This document shows, piece by piece, positions 36,680 through 50,884 of a stretch of 64,000 bases of DNA (its first letter is position 1; each line of letters opens with the position of its first letter). Position numbers and translations under genes: made by a program. This DNA is from Panonychus citri (taxonomy: Eukaryota; Arthropoda; Arachnida; Trombidiformes; Tetranychidae): the NCBI RefSeq assembly GCF_014898815.1, contig NW_026515514.1, positions 310,001 to 374,000 on the forward strand, written 5' to 3'. The notes beneath the pieces are model-generated. The model was not told where the DNA came from, searched no databases, and was given only the letters and a program-made list of their open reading frames with translations.

Positions 36680-39600
36680 TTACTCTGAATCTTCAAATCC
36701 TTTGCCTCTTAATCGGCTTCTCATCGCAATCTTGATTAATGCATCAGCAGTTTCTTTACCTGTTGATTGTATCATTGAGTAAAAGATTCCCTCTTTATCA
36801 TCAGCTAAACTTGCTGGATCACCAAATTGAGCAACTTTACCTGCATCCATGACCAAAATTTTATCGGAATCCATGATGGTGTGTAATCTATGGGCGATTG
36901 TTAATACAGTACAATCAGCAAAACGTTTTCTGATTGTCTGTTGAATTAATTCATCAGTGACTGGATCAATATTTGCTGTTGCCTCATCAAGAACAAGAAT
37001 CTTGTTATTGGCTAAAATTGCTCGAGCCAAGCAAACAAGTTGCCGTTGGCCAACACTTAGATTTGTACCTCCATCGGTCACAATAGCGTCCAGTCCACCC
37101 ATTTCATCAACAGGTCGTTTTAATTGTACCTGACTAAGAGCTTCCCAAAGATCGGAATCTTTTTTTGAGCTAAATGGATCTAAATTGTATCGAATTGATC
37201 CTGAAAATATTATCGGTTCTTGAGGAATAATTGAAATCTTTTTTCTCAAATCATGTAATCCAATCAATGAAACATCAATTCCATCAATGATTATATGACC
37301 TTCCGTTTCGGTCATTCGATATAAAGCAGTCATTATTGAACTTTTACCGGCACCAGTTCGACCAACAATGCCGACCTTTTCTCGAGCATTAATTTTGAAA
37401 CTAATATTATTCAGAACTGGAGCTTTTTTCGGATCATATTTAAGGTAAACATGATGGAATTCAATTTCACCCTTACTGGGCCAAGAATCGGCTGGCTTAT
37501 TTTCAGGGGTTGAATCTAATTCGGCTTCGGGTTCAATGTATCTCATCTGATCCACACGTTCAACCGAAGTCATCATGGTTTCAACTTCCGTTAATTGTCT
37601 CATACCCCATTGAATACCAGTGGCAAGTCCAATACTGGATGTAATAATAAGACCCACGCTACTACCATTAAGAGAATCGATAACAACCAATACAATGACG
37701 ATAATTGCAAGAGTATAAAAATTTGAAATCGTATTCATCATCGATATAAAGAATCGGGATGAAGCGATCCAAGTGAAATATGCCGATGAATGGTCATCTT
37801 GATAGACATCGAAAAGTTCATTGAATCGTGATTCAGCTTTGAACGCTCGAATTGTAGTTAACCCTGAAACGGATGTTGACAGATGAGAAAAAACTGGACT
37901 TTTAGTTACTCCTTCGAGCCTTTTAACATTTCGAGCGATGTCAACATAATAGTTACGAGCAATTCCCGCAACAACAAACAGTAAGATTGAAGGAATCGCT
38001 AAGAAACCATTGACCACCGACATTAATAAGATCGCAGCAAAATTGGAAGTTATAATGAATAAAGTATCGAACATGGTTGCAGGTAAGAAATCATCAACAG
38101 TTCCAATGTCTCGAGATATACGGTTAAGTATAATTCCTGGAGGATTATCATCGAAAAATGAAATTGGAGCTCGAACAATTGATTTGAACAATCGGGAATG
38201 AAGTTTGATCGAGGCTCTCATACAAACGGCAAAAAAGGCAACGTTACGAGTTAAACACCAAACCAACAAGATTAAAGTTAATCCAGCAAAGAAATAGATA
38301 TTATCGGTTTGACTGAAGTTATCAACAAACGATTGTGCCACCAAGATGGTTGAATTATTTGAGAAGGCGATAGACTTTCGCTCTTCAGAATCGGTCCAGA
38401 GTGAGAAATAATATTCAATAAAAGACATGAGCAGTTGACTACCCAGAATATAAAACGCGAATGCTGGTAAAAGAGTAGGATGAATTCCCGCTCGAATATA
38501 AGTCCAAAGAGAATTGGATTTGGTTTTAAGTCCGGAAAGTTCATCTTCTTCACCCTCACCTTCATCTAGAGTATAAATTTGATCTGTATAAAGATCATTT
38601 TCAGTTCCAGTGATTCCCGTCATGATTGATGCCAATGATGATTGACGACTGATCCGTTTACTCAATTGTCTTGACATCACCTTTTCAACAACCGGCTTAG
38701 GTTTAGGCTCATTTTCTGCGGTTATTGTTGATGTGAGAAAGTCATTTCCCTTTTTCAAGAATTCAGTATAATCACCAAAACAAACCTGTGAACCATTTCG
38801 TAGTAATAATATACGATCAGCTGATTTCATGAATTGTAACTGATGGGTAACCAGAATAGCGATCTTATCAGATAGAAACTCTTTAACACTTTTCTCAAAG
38901 ATATGTTTAGCCACTGGAGCATCAACAGCCGATAAAGGATCATCTAGAAGGTAAATATCGGCGTGAGCATAAAGAGCACGGGCAAGTTAATCCGCGCTCT
39001 TTGACCTCCAGAAAGTGATGCTCCTCGATCACCGACGACTGTTTGATCTCCGGCAGGTAATATTTCCATGTCTCGTTCGAGGCTGAAACGTGAATCACTT
39101 CCTTATAACGAGATGAGTTATACTCATTTCCGAATAGAATATTATCCCGAACAGTTCCTATTAAAGTGGAACAATTTGAGGTACAAATTAGTTTAAACTC
39201 GAGAAAAATCTAACAGTTATTAATAACTTACCTGCAAAAATCCAAGCTTGTTGACTTGCATAAGACATTTTCCCTTTGACCTCAATCTTCCCAACATCGG
39301 CAGCAACTTCGCCCAAAATTGAGGTGACAAGTGTCGATTTTCCTGACCCAACAGGACCAACAACCGCCATTAACTGGCCTCTGGTAAGATTTAGATTAAT
39401 TTTCGTTAGAACTGGATCATGATCTTGTTTCCATCGGATTTGAACATTCTCATAGTTTATTGAAGGTTCTTCTGATTTTGTGCTGACATTTTTCATGGTA
39501 GATTCTTCGTCGAGTTCAGGAAGTTCAAGAAAAGTTTGTATCCTTTTAATAGAGATCAGAGCTTCAGCGCCAGAAGATATACCGAGAGGTATAAAGAATG

Positions 39601-41215
39601 TGATAGTGTATTGAAGTTGACGAATCAATGCCATTCCGACAAAAACCATTTTAGCCGATAAATGATTTCCCATTAGAACATAAGAACAAAGAACCAAGAA
39701 CATGATCAATTTCTCTGAAACAGTTCCAATTCCAAAGTTAAGACTTTTCAGATAAGCGGCACCTCGAATTTTGGACACTTCTCGTTTACGAGCATAATCG
39801 ACTAGAGATGCAAACGGTTTTTCCCATGCGTACATTTTGATAACTCTCATCGCAGGTATAAACTCATTCATTAATCTAATTCTCTCATCGGTTCGAATAG
39901 CTCCTTTAGTCCGAAGCTTACTAAACGCTTTGCCCATGAAATACTGAAACGGAGCAAAACAGAAAAGTACCAAGAACCCAATTACCGATGAAATACCCAT
40001 GAGAGGCCATAGAATCCAAAGACAGATTCCAGTTTGAATGGGACCGTAAATGAAAAAGAAAGGAAATTCAGAAGCATAATCAAATCGAGCGACGTCATTA
40101 GATAAAAGATTAACGATCTGTCCCGTTGTGGTTTCACCTAAAGCTCTTTGTGATAATCGTAAAGTTTTCTGATAAATTAAACGACTACAAGCAACACGAG
40201 CATCTATTCCACCTATTCGAGCATAGAACCAATAATAATTATTCGAGTAAGACCCCAATATTTGGGCGATAACAACTCCCGACGCATACCAATAGATCTG
40301 ATTTTTGAGCGAATGATTATCGACATCGGGTTTATTCATCTTGTAGAGAAGATCAACCAAATATCCCATGAAAACGGTCTGAATTATTGGGAACAAGTTC
40401 TGTAAACCATAAAATCGAAATGGTAAAAATCAGTTTTAATCCTTTTGATTGCTGACAATTTGCTCTGCTAATTAGTGATAATCAGTGCAGATATTATAAT
40501 ATAAACCATTAAATATGTAAGATACTAAACATAGAGATCGAAACAACCAATTTAAACTGATAAATTGTGACTATAATTAGGTAATTGACATTTACAGGTA
40601 ATAAAGTTAATTAATTGAGAGTAAAAAATAACATTAACTATAATGAAATTGTTTAAATTAAGCATAAACCAAATCAATGAACTTTTTTCACCAATTCAAA
40701 TGAAATACAAATGTTAATTTTAATAAATGGTTAATTGTTTTGATCTGAAAAGGTCAATTTAGCAAAAATTAACTCACCGAAATCACCATAATGATGAAAC
40801 AAAATGAATACGAAGGACCAATCGCTTTAATTATCGCCCAACCAAGACTTGGTTTACCTTTACCTGTTTTTCCCTTGTTGAGCTGATTAATCCATTCTCT
40901 TAACAATTAAGAATATTTTGTTATAAGACAATTGATAAATTGTAATTAGCATAATGATTGACTTACTTTTCTAATTTGATTCCAATCATTGACGATCTTG
41001 AGGTTTGTGGACATTTTTCTAGATCAGAAACTTTAACTTCTTTTTCTGTGAATCGATGAAAAATTTCAGCATCCAACTAATAGCGAAATAAACATGATAA
41101 TAAGTTGACTAATTTAATCAATGATCAAGAGAATGATGAAATTTACTTACCTGAAAATTAATTTAGATGCTAAATTAGCTCGATCATATTTTGATTTAGA
41201 CAATTGAACAGTCAT
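36680..41215 (-). CDS. ABCC (MRP4-like) transporter with three apparent 1-nt deletions
   Basis: Exports organic anions and conjugates across the plasma membrane using ATP. Exons: 41215-41151, 41076-40967, 40898-40778, 40399-39232, 39157-36680. The total of about 1314 residues matches ABCC4 (about 1325). Order: short N-terminus ending LIFSWM (the FSWMNP motif), TMD1 (TTTGQIVNLLSNDV), NBD1 with Walker A GPVGSGKST and signature LSGGQRAR, TMD2, then NBD2 with GRTGAGKSS, LSVGQRQL, LVLDEATANID and the IAHRLHT H-loop. The reading frame breaks at three points: near 41031 in exon 2 (SQKKKLK | SDLEK), at 39085/39086 (VIH | SLERD), and at 38982/38983 inside the universal LARAL sequence before Walker B. 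Each is fixed by one added base, a G on the coding strand. All other ~3.9 kb is open and conserved. Either sequence errors or a very young pseudogene. Confidence 0.88.
38975..39092 (-). other. Two frameshifts in NBD1 of the ABCC gene
   Basis: Between the signature motif and Walker B the coding strand reads AACTTGCCCGTGC. One more G gives N-L-A-R-A as in all ABCC proteins; as it stands the frame hits TAG within 14 codons. About 100 nt upstream CACGTTTCAGCC is one base short of H-V-C-S-L. Between them the frame (LPAGDQTVVGDRG, LSGGQRAR) is perfect. Confidence 0.85.
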
Positions 41216-43364
41216 TTTATTAATTGTTCACCCCTCTCTTTGGTTCCTGCTTTAGATACAAAAATTACATAGAGAAGGAAAGTTAATTGTTACTTGATTG
41301 TTGTTAAAGAAGAGACTAACTAATCAATTGTCTTTCTCAACTCTCATTTAAATAATTTTACAACTAAATCTCACTTTTTATCAGTATTTTCATATCTTTA
41401 TTGAGATTTATTGTCACTTGGTACAGAAAATTCTCATGCAATTCACTTAACAACCTAATTAACACACAATTGGTAACGATTGGACTTAGGTTCATGTAAA
41501 TCACTTGCTAATTCATAACTTCCAACACTTCCTGACCTCAGATTCAATTCAGATTCTGAGATTCTGAGATTCTGAAATTTCATCTTCCATGCCTTTAGGC
41601 TATTTGATTTGACTTTGACTGAAACTCGAACAGATTAAATCAAAAGATTTCCATAGCTCAAAATAAGACAAATTTAGTGCAATATTTATTAAAACCATGA
41701 GATAAACGAAAGTAAATTATAACGATTTCATCTAATTTAGATTAATTGTCCTTCTCTCAACAAGACATAACGTGACATTTATGCTTCTAATGATAAAGTG
41801 CTCAGTTTGAGGATTAAATATTCAATACTAGATGAATACGATTGATTAAAAATCATAATAGATTGTACTTATAGTAGATCTCACAATTGAAATTTTATCA
41901 TTTCACTTTCTGATTTTCATTTTTTTTCATTTGCAAATGATACTAATCATCTGATTGGTATGACCTTGAAAATTGTTTTTCTTACAATAAAGATAATGAT
42001 AAGTTTCCTTAGAGAAGTTATCATTAGATCAAGAATTGAGAATAAACAAAAAAAAATATAACAATTTATTTCTCCAAAAGTTTCGAGATTTAAAAAGTTA
42101 TAAGAATAAATTTCTCCTCGATTCTTACTTGTTTCAATCACATTCAATTAACTGAATTTATTGTAAATCGAGTTTAACAAACCAACAATTATCGTAATTA
42201 ATAAATTGAGGTAATCAATGAAATCCTTTTCTTTTTCTCTCTCTCTCTCCTGTGATGTTGATTCACATTTGAAAGACATTAAATATTATCCAAACCTGAA
42301 TCATTTTCTTACCTGAAGAAAAGGTGAGATTCTGTCCTTGAGTAAGTGTATTATTATTTTCACTTAATTTAGTAAATCTTGTTGATAGTTAATGGTTAAT
42401 AATGAAAGTGGATATATATAAAAAAGGAGCCACAATTTAGGCAAAAAGATGGCGAAAGTTGTAAAAACTTTGAGATAAACAAAAAAAAGTTCAGGGTAAT
42501 TGTTCAGATGATTTTCTCGTGATTAATATAACCATTATTATCAATTTTCCGAGTAATAATAATAATGGAAACTAATCTGTTCATCTCATTCATTGTGTCT
42601 TAAGGGTTTCACTTGATTCACCTACAATCAAAGTTAATTGTCAACAACAATTTAAGAAACTGTGACTAATACCAATAGATGGCTCTTTCTCAATTAATTG
42701 TGATTATGATTTAATCATTGGAATCAATTGATTTCTCTATCGTTAATCATTAATTTATGATCAGAGTAAATTGCTGAAGATATTTCCTTATATATGAGTT
42801 TCTGGTGTAAACATGATGAAATCATTTCCTCGGAACAATTAACTAGGCAATCAAGTTAAACATCATAAAAAAATGAAAATTATCTTGATTGTTTTTCCGA
42901 GCAATTTAATAAACAACAGAGACTTGTAATCAAAAACAATCAATAAAATCAAGAATCAAACACCGAATGAGATTGCAATTTCAACGGAAATTGATTGATA
43001 TTAATCAACCAAATTAAGATGAAAAAAAATGAGAAATCAAAATTTAATTTAATTGTTTAAAATCAATTCGTAACTACAACTTCAACAATCATCATCAATA
43101 TGATTTGATTCATTTTAATCAAGGCTCAAGTTTGTCAGATCTCATCTTGATTGTAATTGAAACTTGGTAAGTAAATCATCAAATAAACACAGTTTGATAA
43201 TTAAATTATCAACAATCAATCATTAAATCAACAATCTATATGTTATTGATTCATCCAATTGATTAGTAGATTTGATTGAAAAAAATATAAATAGTCTTGT
43301 TACTTTGGTTGATTTTCAAAACAATTACAAGTGAACCTTCATCCAATTAATGATTTAATGAAAA
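41216..43364. other. Divergent intergenic region between ABCC and 5'-nucleotidase genes
   Basis: About 2.1 kb of AT-rich sequence with a GATTCTGA triplet repeat near 41551-41578 and a short (CT)n near 42236. It must contain promoters for both genes. A TATA-like box lies 72 nt before the nucleotidase start. The 66-codon minus-strand frame at 41947-42147 looks random. Confidence 0.6.
43286..43293 (+). promoter_or_regulatory. TATA-like box of the 5'-nucleotidase gene
   Basis: TATAAATA, 72 nt upstream of the ATG at 43365. The spacing allows a transcription start about 30 nt downstream and a short leader of about 40 nt. In AT-rich DNA chance matches are frequent. Confidence 0.4.
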
Positions 43365-45685
43365 ATGTTTAATTTACAATCAGTTAATCAAGTAACAATT
43401 AACCATTTCAATGATGTTTACAATATCGATGAGCACAATGTTGAGCCAATTGGTGGAGCAGCGAGATTTAAATCAGCATTACAATCATTTAAAACTAAAT
43501 CAACTTTAACTCTGTTCAGTGGTGATTGTTTGGGCCCATCTTTATGTGAGTCTTTTAATTGTAACAATTAGTTAAATTGTGGTCAGTTAATTGTTATTAT
43601 TAATTTGTGTCCATTTCTAGTAAGTAAATTCACCAAAGGTAAACAAATGATTCCAGTTTTAAATGGCTGTCAAGTTGATTGTGCAGTTGTAGGTAATCAT
43701 GATTTTGGTAAGTTAATTAGTCTAGATGAAAGTTAATCATAATTAATTGTTAATTGTTTACCAATTTCATTAGATTATGGGATTGACGTTTTAACAAAGT
43801 TAATTAAACAAACTAATTTCCCTTGGTTATTAAGTAATGTAACTTATCCTGATGGAGTTGAAATCGCTGGAACCAAAGTTTATCATGTAATTGAAAATTC
43901 TGGTAAAAAGGTAAATCAATTTAATTGTAAATTGTGTTCAATGTTTATCATTTATTGAATTAACTTTTCCTCTTAAAATTTAACTTACGAAACTTTCTTA
44001 CAATTTAGCTAATTAGTGGAATTAAATTCTCTTAAATCAATTTGTTAATTTAATCTAATCTTTAATCTTGATAAGTTTATATCTCGTTCATGTTAGTTTT
44101 TCAGGTTTCAGATTAAATTAATCTGTTGAAATACTAATCGTAAGTACTAATTGTGGTTTGAAATATAATCTGTTAATTTAATTGTTAAAAGACTTTGGCA
44201 ATTTACCAACAAGGCAAAAAGGTTGATGACTTAACATTATTGTTATTATTTACACTTTAAGTTATACTGTTAATTGTCATCACAATGTTGTAAATTTGCA
44301 CCATAGACAATTTCAAGCTAATTAGATTAATCATTATTATCATGATTATTGTCAATCAAATTTAATCATCTACGTTCAATAGGCGGATAGTTTAAATTGT
44401 AACCAATAAAATTTTCCACACAAAACTGATTACATTTAGAAACTAATTAACTTTTCTTTTTACACATTCACATTGTGATAATTTAGTTTGGGTTAATTGG
44501 ATTAGTTGAACGTGAATGGATTAGTATATTGTCCACCGTTAATCCGGATGATATAAAGTATAACGATTTCGTTGATATTGGCAGAAAGCTCATCTATCAT
44601 TTGAAATATAAGGTAAATTTGATTATCGATATGGTTGATTATCTTGTATTGGGTTAATTGTCCTTTTTGATTGTCTGTTAATCTCATCATAGGAAAAGGT
44701 TGATTATATTATCGCTTTGACTCACATGCGAAATCCGAATGATATTAGATTAGCTAATCAAGTACCTGGAATCAATTTAATCTTGGGTGGACATGATCAT
44801 GTTTGTCAATCTATGAAAGTCAACGATGTTTTCATAATTAAATCAGGAACTGATTTTAAAAACTTTTCTACAATTAATCTGAATTTCAATCTGGATTCTG
44901 TTCAATTGAACCATCAATTAATAGATGTGACCTCTAAATTTACGCAAGATGAACAGTTGAAAGGTCAATTGGAATGTTTTAAATTGAATATTGATCAACA
45001 ATTGGATAACATAATTGGATTTACTAATTGTCCACTTGATGGTAGATTTATGTCAATCCGTCGGCAAGAGACTAATTTGGGCAATTTAATTGCTGATATA
45101 ATGTGTTCATCGGTTCGAGCTGATTGTGCCATCATTCATTCAGGAACATTCAGATCAGATCAGATTCACGAACCAGGGCCGATTCATCTGAAAGATTTGA
45201 TCAACATTTTACCAACCCCGGGAACTATGGTTCTAATTTCCGTCTCCGGTACAACGATCTGGAGAGCGCTCGAAAATGGTGTCTCCCTTTGGCCTCGATT
45301 AGAGGGCAGATTCCCTCAAGTTTCAGGACTTCGATTCTCATTTGATCCTAAAAAACCTTCCGGTGATCGTATTGATCCACAATCACTCACAATCAATGGT
45401 CAACAATTAAAATTAACTGGAAAATATCGGCTCATCACTAAATTGTTTCTCTACAAAGGTAATGATGGTTACGATTGTTTGAAAAACTGTCAACAATTAA
45501 TATCACCAGATGATTGCCCTGAAATGATAACAGCAATTGAAAACTATTTCCAATCGCAATTTAATTTATCGGCTCACAATCAATGTAACTCAATTTATCT
45601 TAATTATGATAATCTCACTGTTCGAGTAATTGAATCAATAACTGAAAACAGAATCAACATATTAACACAAAAGAATCAATTTTAA
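43365..45685 (+). CDS. UshA-type 5'-nucleotidase / metallophosphoesterase, no signal peptide
   Basis: Exons 43365-43545, 43621-43707, 43774-43910, 44487-44612 and 44693-45685 give 507 residues. The N-terminal calcineurin-like domain has HFNDVYN (residues 14-20), GDCLGPS (53-59), GNHDFG (about 86-91), TH (187-188) and GGHDH (209-213), the five metal-binding motifs of the family. The C-terminal 5'-nucleotidase domain has NLGNLIAD, GTFRSD and GNDGYD for substrate binding. It would hydrolyse nucleoside monophosphates or related phosphate esters. No signal peptide or GPI tail is seen, unlike CD73, so a cytosolic enzyme is predicted. It resembles the eukaryotic HFNDVY subgroup (annotated YfkN- or MGGP-like). 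Introns are short (66-80 nt) except intron 3 (576 nt). It converges on the metalloproteinase gene. Confidence 0.87.
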
Positions 45686-45760
45686 CAACTTAAGTAAACC
45701 AACAATTAAATATTTCCATTTTCTAATAACAAGTAACAGTATTAAGATCATGTTAATTGT

Positions 45761-45766
45761 AATAAA
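45761..45766 (+). terminator. Poly(A) signal of the 5'-nucleotidase gene
   Basis: AATAAA 76 nt after the stop codon, in the 425-nt space between the convergent nucleotidase and metalloproteinase genes. That space (45686-46110) otherwise shows nothing but AT-rich sequence. Confidence 0.45.
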
Positions 45767-46110
45767 TTGTAATCACGCTGAGAGATTTGATTGATGTAAA
45801 TTATCAGATTGAAGAAATAATAATAATAATAAGAAAAATAAATTAATTCATTGTTTTCAATTAACGAAATTGATTCTTTACAAAAAAAAACTTTGGTCAT
45901 GGTTACAATTAGGTTTTCCATAATTAATAACAAATTGAGTATACAAATTGATTATCTTGTTATCAATTGATTGTTGATCAATATTAATAAGATGATGATT
46001 AACTTATGATAACTTTTTCATCTGTAAATATAAATTATTATATAATCGTATGTGATGATTGATACAATGAGATTAGATTAACTACAATAACAATAATAAT
46101 TGTATCTTAA

Positions 46111-49100
46111 TCAACTTATATTTACACTGTAATTAAATATAAATAAAAGACTGAGCATCATGAGGAGACAAGCAAAGTATGAAAATGTAATCAGAATTAA
46201 TGAAGAGGGTGAACCATTTGCATCTCGAATTGAGGGTTCGCTTGAAGATTCGAAATTTAAATCGGGATATTCTTCATTTTTACAAAATTCGAACCAAAAA
46301 TGAATCGTTGATTGCGGAGAATCGGGAATAACGGACATGGTTCGATCATCAAATTGCCAGAATCCTCGTCCTTTGAAAAAATAAGTTCTCCCTTTAAGAA
46401 GAATAAGAAAAACAAAGTTAGTATAACAACATTTATATTCTTGTCAATTAATATAATCCATTGAAAAAATATATTCCTTTTTTTTTAATAATCTCTTAAT
46501 GAGTTGTTGATGACAGGATTAATCAACAACCGTACACGATGAAAATTCAGCTTAAACATAATTACACATAAATCAAGATTAGGGGAAAATTAACAACATC
46601 GCAAGCTTGAAGAGATGAATAAGAGAGAGAGAGAGAGAGAGAGACTGAGAGAGAAAGTTAGTAGAAAACTATTAAGAGATAAAGATAATTGCAATTGAAG
46701 AAACAGTCAAATTAACTACATATACTAGTATATATACTATTATAAGGGAACGTTGATTGGAGTAAATTTAGTAATCTCTTAGTGGCATGTAAACCTTGAC
46801 AGTATTAAAGTTAAATTGCAATTGCAATTTAAGGTTAACAATTTGGTAAGAAACATAACACAACGAAAAAAATGATTGTGGCCCTGATGAAACTTATCTT
46901 GCCCTTCTTGTTTTTGTTGTTGTTGTTGGGCTGGTAAAAATTACGCCCTAAGTATTGATTGAGCCTGCAAATTATGAACTTCAATTTGAAGCGTTTACAA
47001 ACTGCAACACTGAGCCTAAACCAGGAACCAGTTTGATATCTTATTTTTTTTTCTTACCTTGATTGCTTTTCTCTCTCTCTCTTTCTCTCACTCACTCTCA
47101 TCTTCATCATCATCTCGCTCTCTCATTCACTAAACCTTGTATTATGTGTTATATTATTTCAATGGTTATGAAAAAAAAAACTAACCATTTTTTGGCCAGT
47201 GAGTTGCAGCATCTAAATGGGTTGGTACACCTTTCCAAATTTTCATTCCTCTGGGATAATCAAGTTCAACTCTATTGGTTCTTTCATCAAATCGCCAATA
47301 TTGTTCACCAGAAAATATATAAATTAGTCCATTGTATCCCCATTTTGTCATAGCATCAATTGATTTAAGATCTACAGGTAATCCAAGGGTATAAAGAGGC
47401 CTTGGGTAACCTCTTTCTAGATTATTATTATCGAATAGCCAATATTGGTTACCTTTAATTTTAGAGAGAAATTAGAAAAGTTATTAGTTTTAAATTTTCC
47501 ATGTTAGATTTTTATTCGATTCGCAATTAACTTACCAATAAAGAATAAAAATTTACCATCAATTGATCGTTCATATACTGCATCTATTTTCGTAAAATTT
47601 GATGGAAGATCACGGAAAAAAACATCGATCGGAACAGCATAATTCCTTTCCAAACTTCTATTCTCATATAATCTCCAAAAATACTATATAAGAGAGAATA
47701 AAGTAAACAATTAATAAATTGTAGACATAATTACAATTATTGATGGAGAGAAGGATAGAAAAAGAGAGTTGTGATTATTGTTTATTTTGATTCGTTCCCT
47801 ATCAGAACATTAGTTTAACTTTAAGAAAACTTTAAGAATATGTAAACTTGATGGATTATCAGTTCAACGAATTTCAATGTGATAATTATTTTCTATTTCG
47901 AACTAATCTAAATTAAAACAAACAATAATCACTATTATTTGGATAGTTTCAAGCCTCAAGACATAATGAGAATTGAAAAGTAAGCTAATTATTGATTGAT
48001 TGATCTCTATCAGTGTTATTATGTAATAATAATGTTTAGTTTTGTCATGAGAATTTCATCAATTGAAAGAGTAAACAGAATCAATATCGATTCTTACTCT
48101 ATCTTTGAAAAAGAAAATTTCTTCTCGAATTGAGGCAACAGCATCGAAATCAGTGCTACATATTGAGGGAACTATCGGCTTGATCGTAGTAGAACTTGGC
48201 CTTGGTGATGTGGGGCGAGGTCGCGGTGGCCTTGGGGTAGACCAGGGATTATTATCATCGAGTCGAGCTCCATAAAGTTCTTGAATCCCGTTAATATCAT
48301 CTTGTGGAAGAGCAAAATCATAACTAATATCTCTGTAATAAGGGAACATGAGTGAGTCAACAACCGATGAATGAGATAATCCCAATGAGTGTCCAAATTC
48401 ATGAGCAGCAACACCGAAAAGACCAACACCTAAATAAGAATTAAGAGAAAAAGAAAAATTTTTAGTAATTAGTACAGTTAATTTATCGAGTAATTCATGT
48501 AAATCATCATGTAATCATGAGTTAAGGAACTTGGCAACTTTTTTAATGAGAATAATCAAAATTAATTTCAATAGGAAAAGTGAAAATAACTAATTGTATA
48601 TGGTTGATAATTAGTAAGTTTACTGATGATCATCGTTTGAAGGATCAGTAAATTGCTGAATCAACTAACTGTAACTAATAAGATTATCATTTTTAGAAGC
48701 CAATATTTCAAATGATGAAATTGTATTGACAAAAATGACATTTTAAATCAATAGATTGAAGCTTTAATTACTTCAGGTCAATAGACGATTGGCTATTTAT
48801 GGGTTGGTCAGTAAAAGAAAAGCAATTAATTAATATAAATATATTGGTTAATTGTGGATTATCAATTCTTCATGGTTTAAGTGATAAACTGATTGGATAA
48901 ATTGAGAAAACTCAACTGTCCACCTTAATTGTGATCGTAATCAGGTAAACCAAAAAACGTAATATTAGCTAATTGGTTGATCCATAATTTCAATTAATTA
49001 TAATGATTGAAAATACTAGTAAATTGTATGTTAGATTAGTAGATTATTGTCAAATTGAGATGATTAATAATCATCGCAAAATAATGTGATAATAATTAAT

Positions 49101-50849
49101 TATTCAACGAGAAATATAATATCTATTGTTTACTAATTGTAGATTAACAATCAATCATAATAAAAAGTTGATTGGTAAAAGTGTTCATACTTTTTCATGT
49201 GTTTGGTTATTTTACTGAGTAAAGTTGTGATCTTAATTGTCGCTGCTAATTAACTTACCATCAGGATCTTTAATCCCACTACGAATCCATTTTTCATCAG
49301 CATCGAAATGAGCATCACCACCCAAACCAGGGCCGGGAAAGAAAGCATGAGCTAGAACATTTCCTCTACCATCGAAAGACATGTTATCACCATGATCTCG
49401 ACTGAAAAAGGAGATTATAATGTCGGCATCGATGGCTCGAGAACGGTGAAAGTCCAACTTCGAATGTGCACTCCACAGGTCAAGAGCTCGAGTTATTTCC
49501 TGGTACAATGAACCTTCATCCAGAGTATCGGGTCGAGAACCATTGAATCTGTGGAAAAGACGAAAAGAAACATTTAAATAAACGAAACTTTCGAATGTTC
49601 AAAAAATAAGTTTTCCTCGTTTGGATCGATAATATCAACAAGTAGTAAATCCTATTGATCAATGAAAAGTATATCTCGATATCTTTGTTTATCTCTATCA
49701 TCACAATTAGAGATCAACAACCAATCAATGGATTAAATAAGTTAATTGTTGCTATGAAAAGTTGTAAAATCAAAACCAAAAGTAATAATAATAATGATGA
49801 TAATTGATTACAATTTGATTGACAAACAAAAACAGGATAATACAATTTGAATAATATACGGTTATCCAAATTGTACTATCAGTTAATCAATTGATTGTTT
49901 TCTGTGATATAAGTTACAAAAGTCTAACACATGATGAAGTGTTATTGAAATAGGAGACAAGGAAACCGGAAATGACTAACCCAACATCAAGATAACTTTT
50001 GGAAACTTGAATTATGTCCAAAAGATGTTGGATGAAAATTGATACAGATAATCAAGTTTATCACTTTTAACCATCAGCTTTATGTTAACCTTGACAATCA
50101 TTGATTGACAGATAACTGAGAACGAGACATTAAGGCCAAAAAGTTATTCGTAGTTATTTAAATGCTCAACGAATTTTATAAGAGAAAACTTTGATTAGAA
50201 AATCAAACTGAGATATTGATAGTTAATGAACTAATTGCTAATTGAATTTCGCTTTTCTAATCATGAAGATGGAAAAGTTATAGTAATTAAACAGGAACAA
50301 AGAGAAAACATATGTACGAAAAGTTTACAATTCGTTATACATAAAGTTCCGTTGAAAGCGGATGGAAGGTGAGACGGAAACTGAGAGAGAAATTATCTCA
50401 ATTGAAGGGTAACTGAGTATGACTTTTTTTCTAGGAAGTTTACAGGCAATTAACGTAATCATTTGTGATTAAATGATGAGTGTTCCAAGAAAATATCAAG
50501 AAATCTATCATATAAATATTCATCATCATCATCATCAAACTAATATCATGAAAAGGGTGAAATTCTGGTTTCATTGTTATTCCATCAAAGTGAAATTTTC
50601 AGGAACAAATTAGATACATCAAAATTTGGAACCAGTTACAAAGGTCAATGAACTAATATCATGAAAATCATGATAGGGTCAGTGTAAGAAACTATTGAAA
50701 TTGGAAAATATAATCAAATTGCTAAATGGAATACATTAATCATGTTTTAGATGATCTCTGGTTGTGAATTTCATTTACATGATGAATCTCTTGGTGTCAA
50801 GAAAATCTGAACAAGGAAAAAAAGATTTAAATTGAAGCCTCTTGAGACG

Positions 50850-50884
<35 letters not shown>

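Noticed and set aside
36680..40396. Two separate half-transporter genes
   Set aside because: Both halves are on one strand, share a clean intron (39158-39231), and together reproduce the ABCC4 domain order and length. The break between them is two single-base frame losses, not a gene border.
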